NCBI GenBank assembly: GCA_024639165.1 | Contig: JAHEIX010000020.1 | Span: 1-64,000, forward strand | Length of the DNA: 64,000 nucleotides | From: UBA7446 sp024639165 | GTDB lineage: Bacteria > Bacteroidota > Bacteroidia > Flavobacteriales > Flavobacteriaceae | Direction: 5' to 3' | Shown: piece after piece, positions 8,894 to 18,174 of the stretch | Position numbering within the stretch: position 1 is the stretch's first letter | How the letters are laid out: every line of letters begins with the position of its first letter | Notes under the pieces: generated by a model | The model's input: the letters and a program-made list of their open reading frames with translations, nothing else | What the model was told of the DNA's origin: nothing | Databases searched by the model: none | Made by a program: the position numbers and the translations under genes

Positions 8894-9898
8894 TTATTTT
8901 ATGGAAAACTGAAACCAGGTTTCACTGGTAAAGGTCTCACCGGGTTTTAAAAGGGTTGTTGGAAAACTAGGTTCGTTGGGCGTGTTGGGGAAATGTTGTG
9001 TTTCTAGGCAAAAGCCACTTCTTGGACCATAGGTTCCTCCTATTTTTGAAGGCAGGGTATTGTCCAGAAAATTGGCTGTGTAGAGCTGCATGCCTGGCTG
9101 GTCTGTATAAACGTCCATTGTGCGTCCGCTTTCAGGGTGATATACCTCAGCTGCTTTTACAATTTCGTTGTTTGGGTTGTTTATCACCCAGCAGTGATCG
9201 TAACCTTTTCCTATCTCTAGTTGCTCGTTTTTAGCCTCGATATCCCTGCCTATTGTTTTGGGTGTACTAAAATCAAAAGGAGTACCGACAACTGATTGAT
9301 AATTTCCTACAGGTATTTGGGAATTATCTAAGGGCAAATATTGATCTGCATGTAGCAAAAGCTCATGATCCAGTATTTGCTTTGAAAAATCTCCTGAAAG
9401 GTTAAAATAACTGTGCTGGGTTAGGTTAATTACCGTGGTTTTGTCTGTTTGAGCTTGGTACTTTACTTGTAAAGTATTGTCATCTGTAAGCACATAATCA
9501 ACCGTTATGGACAGCTTCCCGGGATAGCCTTCTTCTCCATCTTTGGAGGTATAACTGAGTTGGATTCCGTTTTCATTTTTAAGTGGCTGCACTTCCCAAA
9601 AGACTTTGTCAAAACCTGATAATCCGCCATGCAAATGATTGGTGCCGTTGTTTTGGGCAAGGCTGTATTCCTTTCCCTCCAATGTAAATTTTCCATGGGC
9701 GATTCTGTTGGCAAATCGGCCTACGACAGCTCCAAAATATGGATGTTCTCCCAAATAGTGATTGGGATCTTCAAACCCCAAAACAACATCTTCCAAAACG
9801 CCGTTTCGATCTGGAGTTTTTATCGATCTAATGATGCCTCCAAGGTTGAGAACCTCTATGGAAAGACCACCCTCACTAAAAATGGTCCATTTTTTCAC
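8894..9898 (-). CDS. galM: aldose 1-epimerase (galactose mutarotase), GTG start
   Basis: A 334-residue mutarotase that interconverts alpha and beta galactose so galactokinase receives the alpha anomer. Typical segments are LNLGGIIRSI, FGAVVGRFANRI, NGTNHLHGG (catalytic His region), LTQHSYFNLSG (second His) and the C-terminal GFCLETQHFPNTPN containing the catalytic Glu. The start is a GTG at 9898, because no in-frame ATG lies near the conserved N-terminus. It is the first gal gene, 67 bases after the AraC stop. No signal peptide is evident, so it is probably cytoplasmic. Confidence 0.94.
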   Translation of the reverse strand: MKKWTIFSEGGLSIEVLNLGGIIRSIKTPDRNGVLEDVVLGFEDPNHYLGEHPYFGAVVGRFANRIAHGKFTLEGKEYSLAQNNGTNHLHGGLSGFDKVFWEVQPLKNENGIQLSYTSKDGEEGYPGKLSITVDYVLTDDNTLQVKYQAQTDKTTVINLTQHSYFNLSGDFSKQILDHELLLHADQYLPLDNSQIPVGNYQSVVGTPFDFSTPKTIGRDIEAKNEQLEIGKGYDHCWVINNPNNEIVKAAEVYHPESGRTMDVYTDQPGMQLYTANFLDNTLPSKIGGTYGPRSGFCLETQHFPNTPNEPSFPTTLLKPGETFTSETWFQFSIK

Positions 9899-9952
9899 AC
9901 TTTTGAAATTTTATATTCTACAAAGTTTTCAAACATTTTTCAAATAACTATT

Positions 9953-9964
9953 TAGGATATCCTA
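9953..9964. promoter_or_regulatory. 12-bp perfect palindrome upstream of galM
   Basis: TAGGATATCCTA lies in the short gap between the AraC-family gene and galM, next to the AraC stop. It is a symmetrical candidate operator or processing site. Nothing but symmetry and place supports it. Confidence 0.25.
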
Positions 9965-9965
9965 G

Positions 9966-10829
9966 TTAGTGCTTTGTTATTATCTTCTGAAGTGATCTAA
10001 ATTCGCTGGGGGTTACTCCTCTTTTATTTTTAAAAGTGCGATTAAAGTTGGAAATGTTGTTAAATCCACTTTCATAGCAAACTTCATTAATGTTTTTTTC
10101 TGAGCCAATTAGTAGTTTAGCTGCATGTCCAATTCTATTATCTGTTAAAAATTCGGTAAATGAACGTTGAGTTTGTTTTTTGAAAAAATGACTAAAAGCT
10201 GTTTCAGACATGTTCGCCAGATTTGCCACTTCCTTTATCCTAATTTCGTTTTGAAAATTAGCATTTATAAAATCAGTAACTTTTTGTATTCTTCTGCTTT
10301 TTGAGGGATCCATATGTCCTACATAGGAAGCTGAGGCTAACGTTTTTTGGTTTCTAGAAATTGATAAATCATATAATATTGAAAGAAAAGTCAGTAAAGA
10401 ATCAAACCCTTGGATTTCTGTTAATTTTTCAATTTTAGGAACCATTGACTTTATAGTTTCTGTGGAAAAGAGAATTCCTCTACGAGATTTGGACAATAAA
10501 TTTTTTAGTGGGAGAGCAATATTTCGGTTTAAGGCTTTGTTGCTTAAAAAATCACTGTGAAACTGAATTGTTATCACTTGTGCGTTTGTATTTTTCTTCA
10601 TTCCTGTCCAGGCATGTGGAGTGTTGGGTCCAATTAATACTAAGTCAGTATTGTCAAAATTTTCAATCGAATCTCCAATTATTCTTTTCCCTTTTGAATT
10701 TATAACCAAGTTTAATTCATACTCGGGGTGGTAGTGTATTGGGAAGTCAAATTTTGCATTAATGTGATTCAATATCACAAAGAAATCATCATCAGAAATG
10801 GGTGTTACTTCTCTTATTATTCTATTCAT
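9966..10829 (-). CDS. AraC-family transcriptional regulator, cupin sensor type
   Basis: A 287-residue regulator. The N-terminal half is a cupin-like sugar-sensing domain (HYHPEYELNLVI at about residues 36-47, then VLIGPNTPHAW). The C-terminal 100 residues carry the two AraC helix-turn-helices (IKEVANLANMSETAFSHFFK and INEVCYESGFNNISNFNRTFK, ending GVTPSEFR). It is divergent from susC across a 248-bp AT-rich spacer and lies directly upstream of galM on the same strand. It is therefore well placed to control both the gal operon and the PUL in response to a released sugar. PULs usually use hybrid two-component or SusR-type regulators, so AraC control here is a moderate departure. Confidence 0.9.
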   Translation of the reverse strand: MNRIIREVTPISDDDFFVILNHINAKFDFPIHYHPEYELNLVINSKGKRIIGDSIENFDNTDLVLIGPNTPHAWTGMKKNTNAQVITIQFHSDFLSNKALNRNIALPLKNLLSKSRRGILFSTETIKSMVPKIEKLTEIQGFDSLLTFLSILYDLSISRNQKTLASASYVGHMDPSKSRRIQKVTDFINANFQNEIRIKEVANLANMSETAFSHFFKKQTQRSFTEFLTDNRIGHAAKLLIGSEKNINEVCYESGFNNISNFNRTFKNKRGVTPSEFRSLQKIITKH

Positions 10830-11077
10830 TTGATTCCAAATATATATTAATACTATAAAATATTCATATTGTAATTAACTATAGCTTACATTAAATAATC
10901 AATTAAAAAATAATATAAATAACTGTATATCAATACTTTGTAATAAATATTGTCCAATAATTAATTTAATTTTAAATAAAAAATTCATTATAGTACAACT
11001 CTTTAACAAATAGCGCAAATTAATAATTTACATAACATCTAATTTTACAAATAATAAAAAACAACACATGTTTTAAT
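10830..11077. promoter_or_regulatory. divergent AraC/SusC promoter region
   Basis: A very AT-rich 248-bp spacer separates the AraC gene (minus) from susC (plus). On the minus strand TATATTTG at 10837-10844 matches the Bacteroidetes -7 consensus TAnnTTTG and lies eight bases from the AraC ATG, which would give a nearly leaderless mRNA. On the plus strand ATACTTTG at 10933-10940 is a near match for susC. No clear -33 TTG is seen for either. Confidence 0.4.
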
Positions 11078-14000
11078 ATGAAAACACAAAAATTTCTTAA
11101 TGAAAAATCACAATATAGAGTTATTGTATTTCTATTATTGTTCCTTTTCTTCTCTTTTAAAGGATTTTCACAAAATATCAATATTAAAGGTGTGGTTACT
11201 GACCAACTTGACCAACCATTACCGGGAGCAACTGTTTTGGTAAAAGGAACAACAAAAGGCGTAACGACTGGTTTTGATGGCGAATATTCACTTTCAGTTA
11301 CAGAAAACGCTGTTCTTACAGTAAGTTTTTTAGGTTTTTTCACTCAGGAATTAGATGTAAATGGCAGAACATTAATCAATATTGAGTTAGTAGAAGATAG
11401 CCAAGGCCTTGATGAAGTTGTTGTTATAGGATATGGCACTGTAAAAAAATCAGATCTCACAGGATCTGTAGTGTCTATTAAGACAGATAAAATTGCAGAT
11501 ATCCCCATAAACACCGTGGGAACTCTTTTACAAGGGCGAAGTACAGGTTTGCAGATAATCAATATTTCTGATGATCCTGAAGGAGGTGTCGGTGTAAGAG
11601 TACGTGGTGCAAGCTCTTTAGTCGGTTCTAGAGAACCTTTGGTAGTATTAGATGGCATTCCATTTGGCACTCTCGCAGACTTAAATCAATTGGCTCCAGG
11701 TGATATTGAATCTGTTGAGGTTTTAAAAGATGCCTCTGCAGCGGCAATTTACGGCTCACAAGGAGCAAATGGTGTCATTTTGATAACGACCAAAAAAGGA
11801 AAAAAAGACCTTACCGAAGTTTTTGTTGAAATGAGCACTACACTAGCTACATATCCAGAAAAAATCCAACGCTTTACAGACATGAGTAAATTGTCGAGAC
11901 TACGAAATGAAAGAGATGCTAATGATGGAGCTCCTATTTTGTTTTCTGGGCAAACCCTCAACGAAATTTACTATCCTACTCCAGAAGAATTTGATAGTGG
12001 AGAATATAGGTTTTACGATTGGTTACCAGTTACTCGTAATATGACTCCAGAAATTAAAAATCTTAGAGCAGGAGTTCGTGGAGGATCAGAAAAAAATAAC
12101 TACAGCCTATCATTAAACTATTTTGATCAAGAACAAAACATAGTGGGTGCATCATTCAATAAAATTAACTTGCTCTTCAACGATGCCATTAACATCAATA
12201 ATAAAATGAAAATTATTGCTTCGGTAAATTTAGCCAACACCAATAGGGTTAACGGAACAGGAGGAGATTTTACAAATGGTGGGAAACAATGGTATCCTAT
12301 CTACAATGAAGATGGAAGTTATTTTATGCCTTTCAATGGATACACTCACCAATTAGAACTGAAAGATGATTATTACAATGAGGCTAAAGGCTTTGATATA
12401 TTAACAAACCTAAACATGGTGTGGGAGCCTATTGCTGGGCTAACCTTTTCTAGTAGGGCAAGTTTCAACAAGACTACAACTAGGGAAGATTCTTACACAA
12501 AATCAAAATATACTGAGAGACAAAATGATTATTCGGGTATTGGATTTGTAAAAAACTTTTATGGAGAGCAATCGTATTTTATAAACACGCTAACTTACAG
12601 TAAAGAGTTTGGCAACCATAATGCGTCTCTAATGGTTGGTAGAGATGATCAAGTGAAAATTGGTGGTATGGAAGGCATTGAAGGTAAAGATTTTGATACA
12701 GACACTTTACTTAATGAAAATTTACCGCTCGCAACTCCGGAAGACCAAAGGATTTTTCAAGGATATGGTCGACAAGACTTATTGTCATATTTTGGAAGGG
12801 CAAATTACTCCTTTAAAGACCGATATTTATTAACCCTAACATTCAGAGCAGATGGTTCATCAAAATTTGGAAAAGAAAAAAAATGGGGGTATTTCCCTGC
12901 TGTAGGATTAGCGTGGAAAGTTCACAAAGAGAGCTTTATAGAAAACTTAAACACATTTGATGTTTTAAAGCTACGCCTTTCTGCAGGTCAAACAGGTAAC
13001 CAAGGAATTGACCCCTACCAATCAATTGAAAGATTCGGTAGTGCGTTCTTTTTCGATGCTGAAACGGGTAGTGTAGTTAATTCTGGAGGTCCAGGCAATC
13101 AAATTGCCAATCCTGACCTTCAATGGGAAACAACAACTCAATACAACGCAGCATTAGAAACGGCCTTTTTCAACAGCAAGCTTCGTTTTTCTGCAGAAGC
13201 GTATTTCAAGCATACAACTGATTTGTTGAGACCAAAATTTTTACCATCATCGGGATCTTTTGACACTCAATTAGTTAATGATGGTGTAATTGACAACTAC
13301 GGTATAGAGTTCGACCTTGGTGGAACTATTATTTCAAGAAAAGACTTTAGCTTAGATGCTAACATTTTGTTCAGTCTGAATAAGAACGAGGTGGTTGATA
13401 TAGGAACTGCAGAAGATGCTGGACTTGTAGAAGAAAATGGGTATCGTTATGTGGTGTCATCCACAGGAGGAGGTGATATTATAAGGCAAATATATGCTAT
13501 TGGTCAACCGTTAAACGCTTTTTATGGATACGTTTTTGACGGATTCATTAATACCCACGAGGATAAAGATTTTGCTCAGGGTAATTATACTGAATTTGGC
13601 AGACCCAAGTTTGTTGATCAAAATGATGATGGAATAATTAATGAAGCAGATCGCGTTATTTTAGGAAATCCAACACCAGATTACACAGCTAGTTTAACAT
13701 TGAGCGCCAAATACAAAAAATTCTATACAGAAATGCTTTTCAATGCAGTTGTAGGAAATGAGATATTTGATGTTGATAGAACAGCAAGACCTGCTAATAG
13801 ATTGGATGCATGGAGCGTAAATAATCAAGATGCACAACACCCTATTAATCAAAATGCTGAGTATTTGCCAAGCAGCTATAATGTTGTAGATGGATCATTT
13901 CTTAGGTTCCAAAACTTGACCCTTGGATACAATCTTGAAATACCTAATCAAAACATTTTCAAAAAAATGAAATTGTTCTGTAACGTAAGTAACATTTTTG

Positions 14001-14155
14001 TTATTCACAATTATGAAGGTTATGATCCTGAAGTTGGTTTTGACCCATCGACAGGTGTAGTTACAGGCGTTTCAAATAGCTCAGCCTCCTGGGATTATAT
14101 TGGAGAATTTCCAAGGCAAAGACGATTTACATTAGGCTTAAATATGACATTTTAA
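11078..14155 (+). CDS. susC: SusC/RagA-type TonB-dependent outer-membrane transporter
   Basis: A 1025-residue outer-membrane glycan importer. A signal peptide ending near KGFSQ is followed by a carboxypeptidase-regulatory-like domain (GVVTDQLDQPLPGATVLVKG). Next comes the SusC-specific region GYGTVKKSDLTGSV and a plug domain (VRVRGASSL, then VEVLKDASAAAIYGSQGANG). The rest is a long beta-barrel ending in aromatic RRFTLGLNMTF. It works with the SusD lipoprotein encoded 12 bases downstream to capture and import oligosaccharides, energised by TonB-ExbBD encoded elsewhere. It is the first gene of the plus-strand PUL and lacks the N-terminal anti-sigma-signalling extension. Confidence 0.97.
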   Translation: MKTQKFLNEKSQYRVIVFLLLFLFFSFKGFSQNINIKGVVTDQLDQPLPGATVLVKGTTKGVTTGFDGEYSLSVTENAVLTVSFLGFFTQELDVNGRTLINIELVEDSQGLDEVVVIGYGTVKKSDLTGSVVSIKTDKIADIPINTVGTLLQGRSTGLQIINISDDPEGGVGVRVRGASSLVGSREPLVVLDGIPFGTLADLNQLAPGDIESVEVLKDASAAAIYGSQGANGVILITTKKGKKDLTEVFVEMSTTLATYPEKIQRFTDMSKLSRLRNERDANDGAPILFSGQTLNEIYYPTPEEFDSGEYRFYDWLPVTRNMTPEIKNLRAGVRGGSEKNNYSLSLNYFDQEQNIVGASFNKINLLFNDAININNKMKIIASVNLANTNRVNGTGGDFTNGGKQWYPIYNEDGSYFMPFNGYTHQLELKDDYYNEAKGFDILTNLNMVWEPIAGLTFSSRASFNKTTTREDSYTKSKYTERQNDYSGIGFVKNFYGEQSYFINTLTYSKEFGNHNASLMVGRDDQVKIGGMEGIEGKDFDTDTLLNENLPLATPEDQRIFQGYGRQDLLSYFGRANYSFKDRYLLTLTFRADGSSKFGKEKKWGYFPAVGLAWKVHKESFIENLNTFDVLKLRLSAGQTGNQGIDPYQSIERFGSAFFFDAETGSVVNSGGPGNQIANPDLQWETTTQYNAALETAFFNSKLRFSAEAYFKHTTDLLRPKFLPSSGSFDTQLVNDGVIDNYGIEFDLGGTIISRKDFSLDANILFSLNKNEVVDIGTAEDAGLVEENGYRYVVSSTGGGDIIRQIYAIGQPLNAFYGYVFDGFINTHEDKDFAQGNYTEFGRPKFVDQNDDGIINEADRVILGNPTPDYTASLTLSAKYKKFYTEMLFNAVVGNEIFDVDRTARPANRLDAWSVNNQDAQHPINQNAEYLPSSYNVVDGSFLRFQNLTLGYNLEIPNQNIFKKMKLFCNVSNIFVIHNYEGYDPEVGFDPSTGVVTGVSNSSASWDYIGEFPRQRRFTLGLNMTF

Positions 14156-14167
14156 AATATATAAACT

Positions 14168-15760
14168 ATGAAACTTAAATTCTCAAAATATTTTTTAGTT
14201 ACGTTGTTAATTGTTTCATCGTGCGCAGAGTTAGAAGAAAAACCTTATGGTTTTTTGTCAAGTGAAAACTACTATACTACTCCAGAAAATGTTCGGGGCG
14301 GATTGTTTTATGCTTACCAATCACTTTACAGACCAGATTTTTTTCAAGGATGGTGGCGTTTTAATGAATTACCAGCACGTACTACTATGGTCAAAGCTAA
14401 TGACCACTCTAAACCAAAGTTCCTTCCTTATATGTCTTGGAGAGTACAGTCAAATTCTGCCGACAATAACGATTTTTTTCAAGCCTGTTATAAAGGAATT
14501 TTTAGAGCAAATACAGTACTAGACAATGTAAATACTGTGGAGTTTGAAGATGAAAATATGAAGAATCAATATATGGGAGAAGCTAAATTTCTTCGTGCAT
14601 GGTTCTATTTTTCGTTAGTTAAAATTTATGGGGAAGTGCCTGTATATACGAATGCTCAGAATCCGGGAGCGGCATATAATACACCCGTTTCATCTATTAA
14701 GGATATTTATAATTTAATAATAGAGGACTTGGAATACGCTGAAACTAACATACCTGAATTCAGAATTGCAGGTAGAGCAGATAAAACAACTGCACAAGCA
14801 TTACTAGTTAAAGTTTATATGCATATGGCTTCAAGTAAAGAGTTTGGTTCGCCAAGATATGAATGGGTGTCTAGTTATGAAGACATGTACGAAAACGCAG
14901 TTAGTTACGCAGAGAAGGTTAGTTCAAGTGGATCTTATGGGTTAGACACATCTGTTTACGAAACTTTTCCAGATAATTTAAACCTAAGCAGGGAAAAACT
15001 TTTTGTTTTTGCAAATGATTATGAGGGAGATGAAGTTGGCCACACACAAATAAGTTTCATCATGGCTCCTTATGTTGGGTTTACTGACGATTATTATGCA
15101 AGAGTACCAGGCTCAAACACGATTCGAGCTTATAAACCTGGATATGCAGTTTTTTGGTACAATAAAATGTATTACGACACCCATGAAAGTGGAGACTTGA
15201 GACTGGACTTATATGCAGATGAAATTTATCTTGATGAAGCAGGAACTGAGGTTAGTGATGGTAATAGCTTCATTGGAGGATTCAAAACTTACTGGAATAT
15301 GAAATATGCAGCTGAGAGAGGTTCTGAGTTTGGAATTGGAACCGCAACCATGCATTTTTTACGCATGTCTGATATTGTATTACTGCATGCAGAAGCATTG
15401 GGGCGTTTGAACAGGGTTGATGAAGGAATTCCTATAGTAAACCAAATACGTACTCGCGCTGGCTTAACCCCATTGTCATCGATGTCTAAAGAAGATTTTG
15501 ACAAAGCAGTTTGGCAAGAACGATTATGGGAATTGCAAGGCGAAGGTCATATTATGACTGATTTAAGAAGAAGACGTATGGTGGCGTCTTTTATGGCTGA
15601 GGATGATTTAAAAAACAGTCAGTTATCTGTAGAAAATCGATATGCTGTACCAAACCGCGGGGGTACATTAACCTATCAGTATTTCTATCCATTGCCACAA
15701 CGAGAAATCGATTTGAATGAGGCTATTGAACCAGATTTAGAGAAAATCACATTACAATAG
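14168..15760 (+). CDS. susD: SusD/RagB-type glycan-binding lipoprotein
   Basis: A 530-residue surface lipoprotein with a lipobox (IVSSC, Cys19). It has the usual SusD layout: an N-terminal segment beginning ENYYTTPENVRGG, TPR-like helices (AKFLRAWFYFSLVKIYGEVPV is characteristic) and a C-terminal RagB region (LRMSDIVLLHAEALGRL, then VWQERLWELQGEGHIMTDLRR). It closes over the SusC barrel and binds oligosaccharide. The 12-base spacing from susC indicates coupled expression. Confidence 0.96.
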   Translation: MKLKFSKYFLVTLLIVSSCAELEEKPYGFLSSENYYTTPENVRGGLFYAYQSLYRPDFFQGWWRFNELPARTTMVKANDHSKPKFLPYMSWRVQSNSADNNDFFQACYKGIFRANTVLDNVNTVEFEDENMKNQYMGEAKFLRAWFYFSLVKIYGEVPVYTNAQNPGAAYNTPVSSIKDIYNLIIEDLEYAETNIPEFRIAGRADKTTAQALLVKVYMHMASSKEFGSPRYEWVSSYEDMYENAVSYAEKVSSSGSYGLDTSVYETFPDNLNLSREKLFVFANDYEGDEVGHTQISFIMAPYVGFTDDYYARVPGSNTIRAYKPGYAVFWYNKMYYDTHESGDLRLDLYADEIYLDEAGTEVSDGNSFIGGFKTYWNMKYAAERGSEFGIGTATMHFLRMSDIVLLHAEALGRLNRVDEGIPIVNQIRTRAGLTPLSSMSKEDFDKAVWQERLWELQGEGHIMTDLRRRRMVASFMAEDDLKNSQLSVENRYAVPNRGGTLTYQYFYPLPQREIDLNEAIEPDLEKITLQ

Positions 15761-15791
15761 TTTATTTACAACGTTATCTAAGATTAATAAA

Positions 15792-16898
15792 ATGAAAAAA
15801 ATACCTAAAATACTTTACAAGGCGCTTTTTTTGGTCGCTACGTTACTTATTGCCAACTCATGCGATGAAAATAATATTGAATATGAATCGGTTTATAGTG
15901 AACTTTTTGAAATACAATTTCAGGGACAAGTAGGAGATGCTATAATTGATTATGAAAATAAAACCGTTTCCTTGAAAGTTTTTGCTCAAGATTATTCTAC
16001 CATAGAATTGAATAAACTCATTGTTTCTAAGGATGCTACAACGTCAATTTCTGAGGGAGAAATCATTGATTTTAGTACAACTAATACCATAGATATTACA
16101 ATCGCTGCAGCAAATGGAAGCAACTCTAAAACCTACACTGTCAACATGGAACGATTTACTTCTCCCCCTTTTATAGGTAATTGGACTGTTTCTTCAGATT
16201 ATGCAGATCCAGTCAGGATTCACCTTATGTGGATCACCCCTTGGTGGGAAGATAGTCATGTAGATGCATTCAATCTTACAGATAGCTGGTGGAACCCTTG
16301 GGGACAAGGAGACTATTGGAGTTGTAATAATGGAGTGGGGGATTGTTATGATTTTTTTACGAATGGAGCAGCTGTAATGGACAATACGCTTTCCATGGGA
16401 GAAATACAAGAAGTAACTGAAGATTTAAAAATGATTGGGGAGTTTATCTACGGACCTGGTGATGATGGCGACATGGGGAGCTATGAACACACCAATGCAT
16501 CAACTGGCGAAGTTTTTGATTTCAACAGTAGTTATAATGTATTGCCATCTAATGGTATATGGGAGTTAGACCTTGCAACTAATCGTTTGGTATTCTATAA
16601 TTCCGATAGATCAATATCAACAAAATTGTTCATAAAGGGTGAGTCGGAAGGTGAATATACAGACAGGTTAAATAATGGAGAAGTTCTAAGAGGGAATGGA
16701 TTTGCCGGTTTGGAAAACGGTTGGGAAATTATAGATGAAAAATTCTATTTCTTGTTGGAGATTGACAGAAGTAATTTAAACGATCAGTGGGATTCTTTTT
16801 ATACTTATGGAGTGCCTTGGGATCCCGAAATGGATGAAAACCAACATAAAATCCATGGAGGTTTTGCATTAGAATTTCGAATGAAATCATCTAATTAA
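15792..16898 (+). CDS. PUL surface lipoprotein, candidate glycan-binding protein (SusE/F position)
   Basis: A 368-residue lipoprotein (lipobox ANSC, Cys24) directly after susD, where surface glycan-binding proteins are usually encoded. Residues about 35-125 form a beta-rich Ig-like domain with an acidic, Thr-rich pattern ending TYTVNMERF, similar to DUF5018-type leader domains. The C-terminal part is very rich in Trp, Tyr and Asp (MWITPWWEDS, DSWWNPWGQGDYWSC, CYDFF), typical of exposed sugar platforms. Two nearby Cys could form a disulfide. No catalytic motif is seen. Binding of the PUL substrate is inferred from position and composition. Confidence 0.7.
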   Translation: MKKIPKILYKALFLVATLLIANSCDENNIEYESVYSELFEIQFQGQVGDAIIDYENKTVSLKVFAQDYSTIELNKLIVSKDATTSISEGEIIDFSTTNTIDITIAAANGSNSKTYTVNMERFTSPPFIGNWTVSSDYADPVRIHLMWITPWWEDSHVDAFNLTDSWWNPWGQGDYWSCNNGVGDCYDFFTNGAAVMDNTLSMGEIQEVTEDLKMIGEFIYGPGDDGDMGSYEHTNASTGEVFDFNSSYNVLPSNGIWELDLATNRLVFYNSDRSISTKLFIKGESEGEYTDRLNNGEVLRGNGFAGLENGWEIIDEKFYFLLEIDRSNLNDQWDSFYTYGVPWDPEMDENQHKIHGGFALEFRMKSSN

Positions 16899-16947
16899 AG
16901 CCTATAATCCTTTATTAATATAACTAGCAAGATTAACCAAAAAAAAC

Positions 16948-18066
16948 ATGAGATTTTTTAACTATCGACTACAGTTTACTCTATTATTATTTATAGTACC
17001 AATAATAGTTGGCTGTCAGGCCACAGAAACATCTACCGATTTTATTTTTGGAAAAAAACTAGTTAATCCCAGTAATCCAAACATTGTTTATCATGGTCGG
17101 ATTAATTTTGCTGACACCCATGCTCCTGAAATGTATTGGCCTGGAAGCGGATTTACCCTTTGGTTTGAGGGAACATCTATTGAAGTAGTTTTGGATGACA
17201 CAAAAGGCAATAAATACAACAATTACTATAATGCCATAATTGATGACAATATTTCAGAGATTAAAGTAATTCAGTGTACAGAAGGAGAAGTTAGTTATAA
17301 GATAGCGGAAGGGCTCAAACCGGGGATTCATAAATTACAATTACTTCGACGAACGGATACCACAACGCCTGTGACCAAATTTATAGGTGTTAAAATAGAC
17401 CCTGAAAAACATCTTGTTGAAGCTCAAGAAGATCAACCTTCATTAAAAATTGAATTCTATGGCGATTCAATTACATCTGGGCATGGAATTTTAGACGAAT
17501 CGCGAAATAATAACGACGATCGTGCTACTTGGAACAACTATCTCACCTATGGTGCTAAAACAGCTCGTGCTTTAAATGCGGATTACAGATGCATTTCAAT
17601 GAGTGGAATTGGAATGATGGTTAGCTGGTATGACTTAATTATGCCACAATTGTATGATCAATTAATTCCTTGGATCGAATTTCCAGAATGGGATTTTTCA
17701 CAGTGGCAGGCAGATGTTGTGGTAATTAACCTGGGGCAAAACGATTCCTGGCTAATCAATAACATGCCTAATCCTCCCAACACAGAGCAAAGAATAGAAT
17801 CTTATTTCAATTTTATTAGATCAATCAGAGAAAAATATAATAATGCGAAAATTGTTTGCACCTTAGGCAATATGGGTGCAAGCCGCTCTGGTTCTGAATG
17901 GCCAGAATACATTGCCAACGCTGTAGAAAAGCATAATGTAGAATTAAATGACAATAAGGTATTCTATGTGCCTATGACATACAAAAATACAGATGGACAC
18001 CCAACAGTCTCAGAACATCAACAAATGGCGGATGTCTTAATACCTTTTATAGAATCAATATTATAA
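16948..18066 (+). CDS. SGNH/GDSL carbohydrate esterase, CE2-like lipoprotein
   Basis: A 372-residue lipoprotein (lipobox IVGC, Cys23). After an N-terminal beta-sandwich (about residues 40-150) there is an SGNH hydrolase domain with block I FYGDSITSGHG (catalytic Ser174), the NLGQND oxyanion segment and TDGHPTVSEHQ near the C-terminus with the catalytic His. Jelly roll plus SGNH is the arrangement of CE2 acetyl esterases. It probably removes acetyl groups from the polysaccharide at the cell surface or in the periplasm. It follows the susD-linked lipoprotein in the same direction. Confidence 0.85.
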   Translation: MRFFNYRLQFTLLLFIVPIIVGCQATETSTDFIFGKKLVNPSNPNIVYHGRINFADTHAPEMYWPGSGFTLWFEGTSIEVVLDDTKGNKYNNYYNAIIDDNISEIKVIQCTEGEVSYKIAEGLKPGIHKLQLLRRTDTTTPVTKFIGVKIDPEKHLVEAQEDQPSLKIEFYGDSITSGHGILDESRNNNDDRATWNNYLTYGAKTARALNADYRCISMSGIGMMVSWYDLIMPQLYDQLIPWIEFPEWDFSQWQADVVVINLGQNDSWLINNMPNPPNTEQRIESYFNFIRSIREKYNNAKIVCTLGNMGASRSGSEWPEYIANAVEKHNVELNDNKVFYVPMTYKNTDGHPTVSEHQQMADVLIPFIESIL

Positions 18067-18174
18067 AAATATGTAAGAGTTGTTCAATGCTTTTTCTTAG
18101 AACATTAATCAACAACTAATTCAAATGAAACTACTCAAAGGTTGAGTAAACTATTAATTAAATAACAACTAAAT

